NCBI RefSeq assembly: GCF_042665525.1
Contig: NZ_JBHTCQ010000002.1
Coordinates: 434,001-498,000, forward strand
Source of the DNA: Allobogoriella alba
Lineage (GTDB): Bacteria; Actinomycetota; Actinomycetes; Actinomycetales; Actinomycetaceae
Length of the DNA stretch: 64,000 nucleotides
Reading direction: 5' to 3'
Program-made: the position numbers and the translations under genes
The notes under the pieces: model-generated
Told to the model about the DNA's origin: nothing
The model's database searches: none
What the model saw: only the letters and a program-made list of their open reading frames with translations
In this document: piece by piece, positions 18,581-28,400 of the stretch
Layout: each line of letters begins with the position of its first letter
How positions within the stretch are numbered: the first letter of the stretch is position 1

Positions 18581-19895
18581 CGGTCTGCTCGCGGGTGTGC
18601 TCCTGCTGGTGTGGGGGTTGGTGTACCTCGTCACGCAGGTGCTGGTGAGCCCGGCCCTGGGCGTGCTGCCCACGGTGGCCGCCGGCACGGCGCTGAGCGT
18701 GGCGGCGGTCCTCGGCTACCCGTCGGCGCTGCGCGGGCCGCGCGGGCCGCGCTGGGCGCAGCGGCCGGTGGAGGAGCGGGAGCGGCCGATCGCCGCCGCC
18801 GGTCGCTCGATGCCCCTGCGGTCCGGGCTGACCACCGACGCGGCACGCCGCACCGTGGAGCTGCTGCGGCCGATGCTCGGCGGGGACGCCGTGGCCATCG
18901 CGGACCGGGACCAGGTGCTCGCCTTCGTGGGCCCCGGTTCGGACCACCACCGCGTGGGCGGCGCCCCGCAGACGCGGACCACGGCCCGGGTGATCGAGCG
19001 GCGGCGCACCGTCGTGGTGCCCGACCGGGCCGGGCTGGCGTGCAACCACCCGGACTGCCCGCTGCAGTCCGCCGTCGTCACGCCGCTGGCCATCGGGTCC
19101 CGCGTGGTCGGCGCCCTCGGTGTCTACCGCGTGCACCCCGACCCGCCGCCGCGCGGGCTGGTGGAAGACATGGCGAGCATGCTCTCGCTGCACCTGGAGC
19201 TGGCGGAGATGGACCGGGAACGGCGCCTGGCGGCGCACGCACGGCTGGACGCGCTGCGCGCGCAGATCAACCCGCACTTCCTGTTCAACATCCTCAACAC
19301 CATCGCCTCCAAGGCCCGGACGGATCCGGAGGAGGCGCGTCAGCTCCTGCTGCGGCTGTCCGACTTCTTCCGGTACGCGGTGCGGCAGGACGGCCACTTC
19401 GCCGAGTTCGCGCAGGAGTACTTCTTCGTGCGGACCTACCTCTCGCTCGAGCAGGCACGGTTCGGCGACCGCCTGCGCGTGCGGTACGACATCGACCCCC
19501 AGGTGCTCACCACCCGGGTCCCCGTGCTGACCATCCAGCCGCTGGTGGAGAATGCCGTCAAGCACGGCATCGCGGACAAGGTCGAGGGCGGCACCATCCG
19601 GCTGCGGGCCCGCGTGGACCCGCTCACCCGGACCACCTCGATCCGGGTCTCGGACGACGGCGTGGGCATGCGGCCCGAGGTGCTCGCACGCCTCTCCGAC
19701 GGCGAGCGGGGTGGCCCGCCACCCGAGAGTGACGCCACGGCGGACGGAGAGCCGGGACGCGCCCGCGGGGGAGGTGTCGGGCTGCGGAACATCTCCGAGC
19801 GCCTCGACTCGCTCTTCGGCGAGCGGTACGAGCTGAGCATCACCCCCGCCCCTGGCGGCGGCACCGTCGTCGACCTCCGCATCCCCCTCCGCTGA
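18567..19895 (+). CDS. LytS-type sensor histidine kinase
   Basis: A 442-residue kinase. It has two short membrane helices (about 6-28 and 31-50), a GAF-like domain (about 85-210, with a CNHPDC Cys pair), then a His_kinase domain whose phosphorylated residue is His237 in QINPHFLFNILN. An HATPase domain follows (LVENAVKHGI as N box, SDDGVGM as G1, GGGVGLRNISERL as G2). It resembles the kinases of LytS/YpdA/BtsS systems, but the usual five-helix N-terminal domain is reduced to two helices. It overlaps the symporter gene and precedes a LytTR regulator, so it probably senses a carboxylate or the energy state and controls uptake. Confidence 0.9.
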   Translation: MRGGSGLLAGVLLLVWGLVYLVTQVLVSPALGVLPTVAAGTALSVAAVLGYPSALRGPRGPRWAQRPVEERERPIAAAGRSMPLRSGLTTDAARRTVELLRPMLGGDAVAIADRDQVLAFVGPGSDHHRVGGAPQTRTTARVIERRRTVVVPDRAGLACNHPDCPLQSAVVTPLAIGSRVVGALGVYRVHPDPPPRGLVEDMASMLSLHLELAEMDRERRLAAHARLDALRAQINPHFLFNILNTIASKARTDPEEARQLLLRLSDFFRYAVRQDGHFAEFAQEYFFVRTYLSLEQARFGDRLRVRYDIDPQVLTTRVPVLTIQPLVENAVKHGIADKVEGGTIRLRARVDPLTRTTSIRVSDDGVGMRPEVLARLSDGERGGPPPESDATADGEPGRARGGGVGLRNISERLDSLFGERYELSITPAPGGGTVVDLRIPLR

Positions 19896-19898
19896 CCC

Positions 19899-19929
19899 GC
19901 CGAGTTGTCAATGCTGTGCCGAGTCGTCA
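19899..19929 (+). repeat. Dispersed 19-base repeat, copy 1 (intergenic)
   Basis: Two units with 19-base period: GCCGAGTTGTCAATGCTGT (19899-19917) and GCCGAGTCGTCA (from 19918). The same unit and spacing recur on the opposite strand at 26745-26775 inside the GH92 gene. It lies between the kinase stop and its response regulator, in a 115-base gap. Confidence 0.85.
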
Positions 19930-19998
19930 CTCCCACCCTCCAGCCGCGGCGGCGACGCCGCGGTCCCCGACGTCGACGAACCGTGAGCCTGGGGCGAC

Positions 19999-20004
19999 TA
20001 CCCT
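19999..20004 (+). promoter_or_regulatory. Predicted -10 element before the response regulator
   Basis: TACCCT ends six bases before ATG 20011, with no ribosome site. This suggests a leaderless transcript separate from the kinase operon. Confidence 0.4.
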
Positions 20005-20010
20005 GACGGG

Positions 20011-20751
20011 ATGCGCCCCCGCGCCCTGATCGTCGACGACGAGGCCCCGGCCCGGGAGGAGCTGCGGTACCTGCTCGAGGAGATCGGCCAGGTCCAGGTG
20101 GTCGGCGAGGCCACCAACGGCGAAGAGGCACTGCTGCTGCTGCGGTCCCTCGACTACGACCTGGTGCTCCTCGACGTGCGGATGCCGGGCGGCTCCGGGC
20201 TCGAGGTGGCCGCCGCGCTCCGCGACCTCCCGCACCGCCCGAAGGTCATCTTCACCACCGCCTACCCGGACCACGCCGTCGAAGCCTTCGACCTGGCCGC
20301 GGCGGACTACCTCGTCAAGCCGTTCGACGCCGACCGGCTCCGGCGGGCCGTCGACCGTGCCCTCGCGTCGGAGCGCACCGAGGAGGGGACGGCGGCCGGG
20401 CAGGGCTCCGCCGTCGAGCCGTTGTCGCGGATCCCGGTCCAGCGAGAGGGACGGACGGTCCTCGTCGACGGCGCCTCGATCGTCTACGCGGCCGCCGCGC
20501 GCGGGTACTCCTCGCTCAAGCTCGCCGACGAGCGCGTCCTGGTCTCGCTGTCCCTCAACGAGCTCGAGCGCCGCCTGCGCGGGCACTTCTACCGGGCGCA
20601 CCGGTCCTACCTGGTCAACCTCGACCACGTCCGGGAGCTGGTCCCGGACTTCCGCGGCGCGCTCGTGCTGGTGATGGACGACCGGCAGCGCAGCCGCGTG
20701 GAGGTCTCCCGGCGGCACGCCCGCGAGCTGCGCCGTCGGCTGGGCCTGTAG
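20011..20751 (+). CDS. LytTR-family response regulator
   Basis: A 246-residue regulator. The receiver domain (1-120) has the acidic pair Asp9/Asp10, phospho-acceptor Asp55 (LVLLDVRMPG) and Lys103 (YLVKPFD). The C-terminal LytTR DNA-binding domain (about 140-245) contains YAAAARGYSSLKLADERVLV, LERRLRGHFYRAHRSYLVNL and a basic end. It is the cognate partner of the upstream kinase. Targets are probably the adjacent monocarboxylate symporter units, by analogy with BtsR/YpdB systems that control pyruvate and carboxylate transporters. It converges with the MFS gene only three bases downstream. Confidence 0.92.
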   Translation: MRPRALIVDDEAPAREELRYLLEEIGQVQVVGEATNGEEALLLLRSLDYDLVLLDVRMPGGSGLEVAAALRDLPHRPKVIFTTAYPDHAVEAFDLAAADYLVKPFDADRLRRAVDRALASERTEEGTAAGQGSAVEPLSRIPVQREGRTVLVDGASIVYAAAARGYSSLKLADERVLVSLSLNELERRLRGHFYRAHRSYLVNLDHVRELVPDFRGALVLVMDDRQRSRVEVSRRHARELRRRLGL

Positions 20752-20754
20752 CCG

Positions 20755-21957
20755 TCAGCCCGGCCGGCGGTGGGTGACGGAGACGAACGACCGTCGGCCG
20801 TGCACCAGGTAGTACAGCCCCGCGGAGGCGAGCACGACGGCGGCCAGCAGGAGGTACATCACCCGGTAGCCGGACGCGCCCGCGACCACGCCGAGCAGCG
20901 CCGGCGCGACCCCCGTGCCGATGTCGACGGCGAGGTAGAACGTCGAGACGGCGACGCCGAGGCGCTCCTCCGGCACGAGGCCGACGGCGGCCGCCTGGGA
21001 GGAGGAGAGGATCGTGCCGAAGCCGAACCCCACGAAGGCGGCGGAGATCACGACCATGACGTCCGACGTCGCGACCCCCAGGACGCCGAGCCCGACGGCG
21101 AGCGAGGCGATGGCGGGCACGATGACGACGTTGTCGCCGCGCCGGTCCTGGATCCGGCCGACGAAGAGCCGGGCCACGAACAGCACGACCGCGTAGACGA
21201 GGAAGAAGGCGCCGGCGCCCGCCCGGAGCCCGGCACCGTTCGCGTAGGAGTCGAGGAACGCGATGACGCCGGAGTAGGCGGAGGCGACGACTCCGATGAA
21301 CACCGCGAGCGGCGCGACCTCCCGCGCCAGCAGGTCGCGAGCCCGGAAGTGCTTGAGCCGGTCACGCTCGGCGGGGGAGAGGTCCAGCTCCGGCACGCGC
21401 AGCAGCAGGGCCACGACGAGGCCGGCCGCCGAGATGACCACGGCGCCCCAGAACAGCCCCGAGTACCCGAGGGCGTCGATGAGGGTGAGCCCGAGGAACG
21501 GCCCGACCCCGGTGGCGACCGTGTTGCTCAGCGTGAAGTAGCCGGTGCCCTCGCTGCGCCGCAGCGGCGGGATGGTGCTCTGCGCGATCGTGATCGCGGC
21601 CGTGCTGGTCATCCCGAACGCCACGCCGTGGACGAAACGCTCCACGAGCAGCAGCCCGAGCGACGTGGTGGGCAGGTAGCTCAGCGACGCCAGCAGGAAC
21701 AGGACGAGCGCCAGCAGGAGCGTCCGGTGCCGGCCGACCAGCTCGAGCACGTTTCCGCCGACCGCCCGGGCGAGGATCGCCCCGACGATGAACATGCTCG
21801 CGGTGAGGCCGGACATGCTCTCGCCGGTGCTGAACGTCTCGGCCGCGTAGCGCGCCAGCGTGGTCATGAGGAGGTAGAAGACCGACGCGGCGCAGAGGTT
21901 GACGACGGTGGCGAGGACGAAGTCGCGGGTCCACAGCGGCTCGTTCCTCGTGGTCAT
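20755..21957 (-). CDS. MFS transporter (drug or metabolite exporter type)
   Basis: A 400-residue protein with twelve predicted membrane segments, the first being FVLATVVNLCAASVFYLLMT. The loop between helices 2 and 3 is GNVLELVGRHRTLLLALVLF (motif A-like) and the second half has ARLFVGRIQDRRGDNVVIVP. The overall pattern fits the small multidrug/metabolite MFS group. The substrate is unknown. It stands alone, downstream of no obvious regulator, and converges with the LytTR gene. Confidence 0.88.
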   Translation of the reverse strand: MTTRNEPLWTRDFVLATVVNLCAASVFYLLMTTLARYAAETFSTGESMSGLTASMFIVGAILARAVGGNVLELVGRHRTLLLALVLFLLASLSYLPTTSLGLLLVERFVHGVAFGMTSTAAITIAQSTIPPLRRSEGTGYFTLSNTVATGVGPFLGLTLIDALGYSGLFWGAVVISAAGLVVALLLRVPELDLSPAERDRLKHFRARDLLAREVAPLAVFIGVVASAYSGVIAFLDSYANGAGLRAGAGAFFLVYAVVLFVARLFVGRIQDRRGDNVVIVPAIASLAVGLGVLGVATSDVMVVISAAFVGFGFGTILSSSQAAAVGLVPEERLGVAVSTFYLAVDIGTGVAPALLGVVAGASGYRVMYLLLAAVVLASAGLYYLVHGRRSFVSVTHRRPG

Positions 21958-22045
21958 CGTCCTCCCTCCGGCTGTTCAACCTAACGACGGGTTCCCGGAC
22001 GCGCGCGGGCGTCTCAGCCCGCGTCCGCAGGTGCCTGGCACGGCT

Positions 22046-25000
22046 CTAGTCGAACAGCGCCCGGATGTCGGCGGCGTCGATCGAGGTGGAGGACGCACCG
22101 CCGGAGTCGATGACCTGGCCGAACAGCTCGGCCTTGCGCGCCTTGAGCTGCATGACCTTCTGCTCGATGGTCTCGGCGGCGACGAGCCGGTAGACGTGCA
22201 CCTTGCGCTCCTGCCCGATCCGGTGGGCGCGGTCGACGGCCTGCGCCTCGGCGGCCGGGTTCCACCACGGGTCCAGCACGAAGACGTAGTCGGCCTCGGT
22301 GAGGGTCAGGCCGGACCCGCCGGCCTTGAGGCTGATGAGGAACACCGGGGCGGACCCGGTGCGGAACTCCTCGATCACGGCACCGCGATCCCGTGTGGAC
22401 CCGTCGAGATACGTCGCATCGATGCCGTGCTCCTCGAGCGCCTCGCGCACCCGCGCGAGGTAGGAGGTGAACTGGCTGAACACCAGGGCGCGGTGACCCT
22501 CGGCGGTGACCTCGCGCAGGTGCTCCAGGAGCACGTCGAGCTTCGCCGAGCCGCCCGTGTCCTCCTCGCCGACGAGGGCCGGGTCGAGCGCGAGCTGCCG
22601 CAGCTTGGTGAGGGCACTGAAGATGGCCACCCGGTTCTTGTCGAAGTCCGCGACGAGGCCGAGGATGCGCTGCCGCTCCTTCGCCAGCCACGCGTCGTAC
22701 AGGCGCCGGTGGCGCGGGGTCAGGGTGACCTCGAGGACCTGTTCCTGCTTCGGCGGCAGGTCGTCGGCCACCAGCTCCTTCGTCCGGCGCAGCATGAACG
22801 GCCGGATGCGACGCCGGAACCGGTCCAGCGCTGCCTCGTCGCCGTCTCGCTCGACCGGCCTGACCACCCGGTCGGCGAACTGCTTGGGCCACGGGTACAG
22901 GCCGGGCACCGTGAGCGACAGCAGCGCCCACAGCTCCATCAGCCGGTTCTCGAACGGCGTGCCGGTCACCGCGAGCCGGAAGTCGGCCTCGACGGCGCGC
23001 GCCGCCGCGTACGTCTTGCTGAGGTGGTTCTTGACCTGCTGGGCCTCGTCGAGGACCAGGCCGGCCCAGGGCCGGTCGGTGAAGGCGTCCTTCTCGAGGC
23101 GCAGCAGCGTGTAGGTCGTGACCACCAGGTCGGACTCCGCGGCGATCTGCGCCACGTCGTCCGTCCGGCGGCGGACGACCCCGACGCGCAGGTGCGGGGC
23201 GTGCCGTGAGGCCTCGGTCTCCCATGCGGTGACGACGCTGGTCGGGGCGACCACGAGGAACGGGCTGCCGGTGCCGTGCTCGCGCGCGTGCTGGACGAGC
23301 GCCAGGACCTGCAGGGTCTTGCCGAGGCCCATGTCGTCGGCGAGGATCCCGCCGAGGCCGTGCTGGTGGAGGAACGCGAGCCACCAGAAGCCCTCGAGCT
23401 GGTAGGGCCGCAGCTCGCAGGTCAGGCCCACCGGCTCCGGGCGGGGCAGCTCGGTGAGGTCCCGCAGCGCGCGGGCGCGCTCGACCCACGCCGCGGCCTG
23501 CTCGGAGATCACACCGGCCTCGGCCAGGTCGGCCCAGACGCCGAGGTCGTGCGTGCCGACGCTGATCCGGTCGCCGTCCCGGTCGCGCAGCTCGGACGCG
23601 GCCTCGACGACCTCCCGGAGCTTCTGCAGCTCGGGCACGGCGGTGGGCAGGTAGAGCCCGCTGGGCAGGACGAGGAACTCCTCGCCGAGGGTCAGCGCGG
23701 CCAGCACCTGGGCCAGTGGAACGGCTTCGCCACCGACCCGGACCGTGACGGCGAGGTCGAGCCAGTCGGTGTACCCGGGGTCCTCCTCGAGCTCGAGAAC
23801 CTCGAAGGAGACCTCCGGCGCGTCGGTCGCCTCCCGGAAGTCGGGCCGCTGCTCCTCGGTGACCGTGACGTCGTCGAGGCCGCGCAGGTACGGCAGGTCG
23901 TGGACGGCGAGCGTGAGGGCGTCCCCGCCGGTCACCGCGGCGTGCCCGCGGATGCCCGCCGGGACGGACGCGAGGATCTCCTCCTCGACGCCCCGGGCCC
24001 GCACGCCGCCGAGGTCGTCGACGTCGCCAAGGGCGCACCGGCCGACCGCGCCGTAGGACCACGCCCACCGCAGGTCGGCCGCGGTCGAGCTGTGCCACGT
24101 GACGGTGAGCTCGAGGCTGGGACGTAGCGGTTCGGGGATCTGCACGGAGCCGTCGTGGGAGCGAACCGCGACGTGCTGGACGAGACCGGCGAGCCGGTCG
24201 TGGAAGGCCTCGCTGTCACTCGCGGGCACGTCGACCGGGCCGGCGAGCAGCAGACGTTCGGCGGTCGCCGGGAGCGGTGCGGCCAGCGGCGCGACGAGGA
24301 GGTGCCCGTCGTCCAGGAGGACGGCGGTGGTCGGGCGCGCACCGCCGAGCAGGATGACGTGGTCGCCGTCCCACAGCTCGTCGTCGATCGCGAGCGTCAG
24401 CCGGAAACGGGTGCGGGTCTCCGCGACGACGGCGTCCGCCGCGAGCACGAGCGGCTCTTCGCGCACGCTCACCGAGCGCAGGGCGCCGGCGGTGATGAGC
24501 TCGATCCCGGCGTCGCGCGCCGCGGCGAGCTGGCGCGGCAGGCGCGCCCCGAAGGCCTGCAGCGGCGGGCCCTTGGCGGTGGAGGAGCTGCCGTACGCGC
24601 GCATTCCGAGGTACAGCGCCTCGAGCGGCTCGACCTGCTCCGGCGGGACCCGACCGGAGGCGATGAGCCGGTCCAGCTCCGACCAGCCCGCCGAGGCGCG
24701 GACCCAGGTGTTCCTCGCGCCGCGTCGCATCGGGCGCAGGTGGATCGTCGGCTGGTTCGCGTGGTGGTAGCGGGACGGTGGCGACATCGACAGCTGCAGC
24801 GCCATGGGCTGCTGCTCGCCCGACCGGCTCGCGGCATCCCGGCTCACCGCGGACAGCTCGCGGGTGAGCGCGTCGAGGTGACGCTGCCAGGCGGGCTGCG
24901 CGGGGACGAAGGACTGGCGCAGCGCCAGGGCGAGGGCGGCGCCGTGCTTGCACATGCTGCCGACCGGGCAGCTGCACACGCTCGAGACCCAGCCGTGGCC

Positions 25001-25237
25001 GGCCGGCGTGCCGCCGGGACGGCCCAGGTCGGCGTGCAGCTCGACCTGGTAGGGCAGCGGGTCGGTGCCGTGCACCGCAGCCTTCGCCGTGACCGTCTCG
25101 GTGCTGAGGTCCTCGACCGACGGCTGCCCGAGCAGGCGCTCGACGTACCCGCGGGCACGGGCCAGCGTCTGGGGACCGAAGTGACGGGCGAGGAGGTCGT
25201 CCGTCAGAGCCGCGAGAACGTTCATGTCGCGAGCCAT
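22046..25237 (-). CDS. SWIM zinc-finger SNF2-family helicase
   Basis: A protein of about 1063 residues. Near the N-terminus is a SWIM zinc finger (CSCPVGSMCKHG, around 24950-24980). The C-terminal half is a complete SNF2 ATPase: motif I DDMGLGKT, motif II LVLDEAQQVKN, motif III GTPFENRLMELWALL, and motif VI QAVDRAHRIGQERKVHVYRL. Such proteins translocate on double-stranded DNA and probably remodel protein-DNA or RNA-polymerase complexes. ATG 25237 is used; ATG 25225 and an upstream GTG at 25324 are also possible, and no ribosome site decides. It has no restriction or defence genes as neighbours. Confidence 0.9.
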   Translation of the reverse strand: MARDMNVLAALTDDLLARHFGPQTLARARGYVERLLGQPSVEDLSTETVTAKAAVHGTDPLPYQVELHADLGRPGGTPAGHGWVSSVCSCPVGSMCKHGAALALALRQSFVPAQPAWQRHLDALTRELSAVSRDAASRSGEQQPMALQLSMSPPSRYHHANQPTIHLRPMRRGARNTWVRASAGWSELDRLIASGRVPPEQVEPLEALYLGMRAYGSSSTAKGPPLQAFGARLPRQLAAARDAGIELITAGALRSVSVREEPLVLAADAVVAETRTRFRLTLAIDDELWDGDHVILLGGARPTTAVLLDDGHLLVAPLAAPLPATAERLLLAGPVDVPASDSEAFHDRLAGLVQHVAVRSHDGSVQIPEPLRPSLELTVTWHSSTAADLRWAWSYGAVGRCALGDVDDLGGVRARGVEEEILASVPAGIRGHAAVTGGDALTLAVHDLPYLRGLDDVTVTEEQRPDFREATDAPEVSFEVLELEEDPGYTDWLDLAVTVRVGGEAVPLAQVLAALTLGEEFLVLPSGLYLPTAVPELQKLREVVEAASELRDRDGDRISVGTHDLGVWADLAEAGVISEQAAAWVERARALRDLTELPRPEPVGLTCELRPYQLEGFWWLAFLHQHGLGGILADDMGLGKTLQVLALVQHAREHGTGSPFLVVAPTSVVTAWETEASRHAPHLRVGVVRRRTDDVAQIAAESDLVVTTYTLLRLEKDAFTDRPWAGLVLDEAQQVKNHLSKTYAAARAVEADFRLAVTGTPFENRLMELWALLSLTVPGLYPWPKQFADRVVRPVERDGDEAALDRFRRRIRPFMLRRTKELVADDLPPKQEQVLEVTLTPRHRRLYDAWLAKERQRILGLVADFDKNRVAIFSALTKLRQLALDPALVGEEDTGGSAKLDVLLEHLREVTAEGHRALVFSQFTSYLARVREALEEHGIDATYLDGSTRDRGAVIEEFRTGSAPVFLISLKAGGSGLTLTEADYVFVLDPWWNPAAEAQAVDRAHRIGQERKVHVYRLVAAETIEQKVMQLKARKAELFGQVIDSGGASSTSIDAADIRALFD

Positions 25238-25371
25238 CGTGGCACGCGGCACCCACGTGGCGACCGCCGTTGTGGACGGCGCGGCGTCCGCGCGGACGCT
25301 GTGGAGGCGGGGGGCACGGCGCACGCCCCGTGAGGCTGCTCAGCCTCCCGACCAGGGACTCGACCAGCGGA

Positions 25372-25385
25372 CTGAAACGGTTTAG
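25372..25385. promoter_or_regulatory. LacI-type operator without an obvious target
   Basis: CTGAAACGGTTTAG has the AAnCGnTT core of LacI operators and closely resembles the sites before the binding protein (34365) and the GH38 gene (37602). It lies in the 209-base gap between the GH92 stop and the SNF2 start (both minus strand). It would either control the SNF2 gene or be a relic of a lost promoter. Confidence 0.5.
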
Positions 25386-25446
25386 TGGTTACGATGGCCT
25401 CGGCCGGACCGGCAAGCCGCGCAGGGGGAGGCTTGGCCGGGACGCG

Positions 25447-28400
25447 TCAGGCGGTGAGAAGCTCGACCTCGGCGAGGGCGCCGGGTGTCGCGAGCACCAG
25501 CCGGACGTCCCGCAGCGCGACGGGTTCGGCGAGCACGAACGGCCGGAGCTGACCGGGCCAGGGGAACACCTCGTCCTCCCGCTCGTCGACCACCCGCCAC
25601 CCGCCGTCCTTCCCGCGCACCTCGAGCCGCCACGCGGACGGCGCCGCGCGCCCGTCGACGGCGGAGGTGAGGGTGTAGCAGCGCAGCTGCGGTTCCGGCG
25701 ACGGAACGTCCGTCGTACCGCCCGCCTGCCAGGTCAGCCTCCCGGCGGGCAGGTCGGCGGCGGAGTCGTAGGAGTCGTCGCCCAGTGCCGTGAGCTCCGG
25801 CTGCTCCGTGCCGGGAGCCGGGCACGAGGGACCGGCGTCGGGCGTGAGGCGCCACGAGCCGGCACCGGACATGTCGCGCCACGGGCGCAGCGGCGGACGG
25901 GGGAAGGTGAGCGGGGCGTCCCGGCCCCAGTCGCCGGGCGTCTGCGCCATGGTGAACCGGAGCGTCGCGCCGCCACGCAGCGCGCCGTGCTCGAGCACGG
26001 GCGCCGGCACCGGGAGACCGTCCAGCTCCAGGCCCTGCACGTACGGCGCCTCGGGTGCGTTGCCGGGCGCCTCGACCACGAGGTCGCCGTCCGGCCGGTG
26101 CACCACCGCACGGGTGAACAGCGGCGATCCGGCCGCCCAGCGCGAGGAACCCACCTCGAGCGGGTAGAGGCCGAGGGCGGAGAGCAGCCACCAGGCCGAC
26201 ATCTCGCCGTTGTCCTCGTCGCCGTGGTAGCCCTGGCCGATCTCGCTGCCGGTCCACAGCCTCACCAGGATCTCCCGGACGGTCTCCTGCGCCCGGTCCG
26301 GCCGCCCGGCCGCGAGCCAGATGTACGGGATGTGGTGCGAGACCTGGTTCGACTGCCCCAGCTGACCCATGCGTACGTCGCGCGCCTCGACCATCTCGTG
26401 GATGACGCCGCCGTACCCGCCCGGCCGGTCGGCGCGCTCCGGCGTCGCGAAGAACTCCTCGAGCACGTCCGCCAGGCCCTCCGGCCCGCCGTGCAGCTCC
26501 GCCAGGCCGGCGGGGTCGTGCGGCGCGTGGAAGGCGAAGTTCCAGGCGTCGGACTCGGTGAAGTCCCCGCCCCAGTCGCGCGGGTCGAACGGCTCGGCGA
26601 AGGCGCCGTCCCGGCCGCGGCCGCGGAGGAACCCGGTGGCCGCGTCGAAGAGGTGCCGGTAGCCGCCTGCGCGCTGCTCCAGGTACGTCGCCTCGTCGAG
26701 CAGTCGCCGCACGTGGCGCGGCGCACGGCCGGCCGGCACATCATTGACGACTCGGCACAGAGTTGACGACTCGGCGGGAGGGGGTGGGGAGGTGCCGGCG
26801 GGACCTGCGCCGGTGGCGAGCCGGCGGGCCATGCGGGCGAGCGCGAGGTCGTTGATGTAGCCCTCGAGGCTCCAGGACACCGACTCGTGCACGTCCTCGT
26901 CCCGCGCCACCCAGCCGCGGTAGGTCGCGTGCGCGAGCCCCTTGCGGCCGACGCCGGGCTCGGTCGGCGCCGCGGTCGCGTTGCGCAGGCCCGCCACGTA
27001 GGTCCCCTCCGGGTCGGGCAGCAGGACGTCGCGGAGCAGCAGGTCCGCGAACGCCACGTCCGAGGACGTGCCCGTCATGAGGTCGGCATAGCCGGGGGAG
27101 GACCAGCGGGCCACCCAGCCGCCGTCGCGGAACTGCTGGACGAACCCGTCCGCCAGCCGGCCGGCCAGCTCCGGGTAGAGCAGGGCGTAGGCCGACCAGC
27201 AGGTGCGGTAGGTGTCCCAGAAGCCGTGGTTGACGTACAGCTCGCCCGGCAGCACCCGGCCCGGCGGGTCGGACACCGGTGAGGCGTGCACCGGCCTCGG
27301 CTCCGCGGCGCTCCCGGCGTTCTCCCACTGCGAGGACGGGTACAGGTTGAGCCGGTACAGGTTCCCGTAGAGCGTGGCCAGCTGCTCCTCGCTGGCCCCC
27401 TCGACCTCGACGACGGCGAGGCGCTGCTCCCACGCCGTGCGCGCGGCCGCCTCGACCTCCTCGAAGGTGCGGCCGGCGAGCTCGAGGTCGTAGGTGTGCC
27501 AGGCCTGCTCCAGGCCGACGAAGGACGTCGCGACCCGCAGCTCGACGGCCCGCCCTCCGCCCGGGCCGCCCGGGCCGTCCCGGCCGTCCAGGCCGTCCAG
27601 GCCGTCCAGGTCGATGGTCGCGTACCGGGCGTGCGGCCGGTTCCCACGCGCCGCGCCGTGCGCCACCACCGGCGCGTCCAGCCGCCCGGCGACGAACATC
27701 CGGCTGCGCCCGACCGACAGTCCCGAGCCGGTCTCCACCCAGCCCGACAGCGTGCCGTCCGCGTGCCAGGTCAGCTCGCAGGGGCCGTCCGGTCCGGCGC
27801 CGTCGGTGCTCACCGCGTCCACGAGCACGTGCCCGCGCGCGGTGCCCGCCGGGAACGTGAACAGCAGGACGCCGCCGTGGTCCGTCGGCGTGACGTCCAC
27901 CCGGTGGCCGCCGTCGAGGGGGACGCCGTACCGGTGCGGCCGGGCGATCTCCTGGCCGTGGTCGAAGCCGAGCCCGCGCGCCGCCGGGGTGGCGTCCGGC
28001 ACGTCCTCGCCGGCGGCGAGGTGGAAGGCGACCTGGTTCCGGTCGCCCATCCACGGGCTGGGCACGTGCGAGACGCCGACGCCCTCCAGCCGGGGCCGGT
28101 TGTCCGGGCCGTTGTGGCCGGCCCAGGAGTACAGCCAGGAGTGCGAGGTCGCGTCGGTCAGCGGGACGAGGAGGCCGAACCCGTTCGGCACGGCCGTGGC
28201 CGGCACGGTGTTCCCGCGCGAGTAGGCGCCCGAGGAGTGGGTCCCGCGGCGCGTGTCGACGTGGTCCACGGGGTCGCGGCGGGCGGGCCGGTCCGGGACC
28301 GCGATCGCGACGTCGTCCCACCAGACCTCGACCGGCTCGCCGTCGCCGGGCTGCTCGAGCACGACCGCGAGGGTGGTCACCCGCCGGCCCACGGCCTTCG

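Noticed and set aside
22046..25237. SNF2 helicase as part of a DISARM-like or other phage-defence system
   Set aside because: No methyltransferase, DrmA/DrmB, nuclease or other defence gene is adjacent. The SWIM-SNF2 layout is a common chromosomal type.
27560..27612. 9-base tandem repeat as a possible origin or CRISPR-like array
   Set aside because: It lies inside the GH92 frame, keeps the frame and encodes Gly/Asp low complexity.
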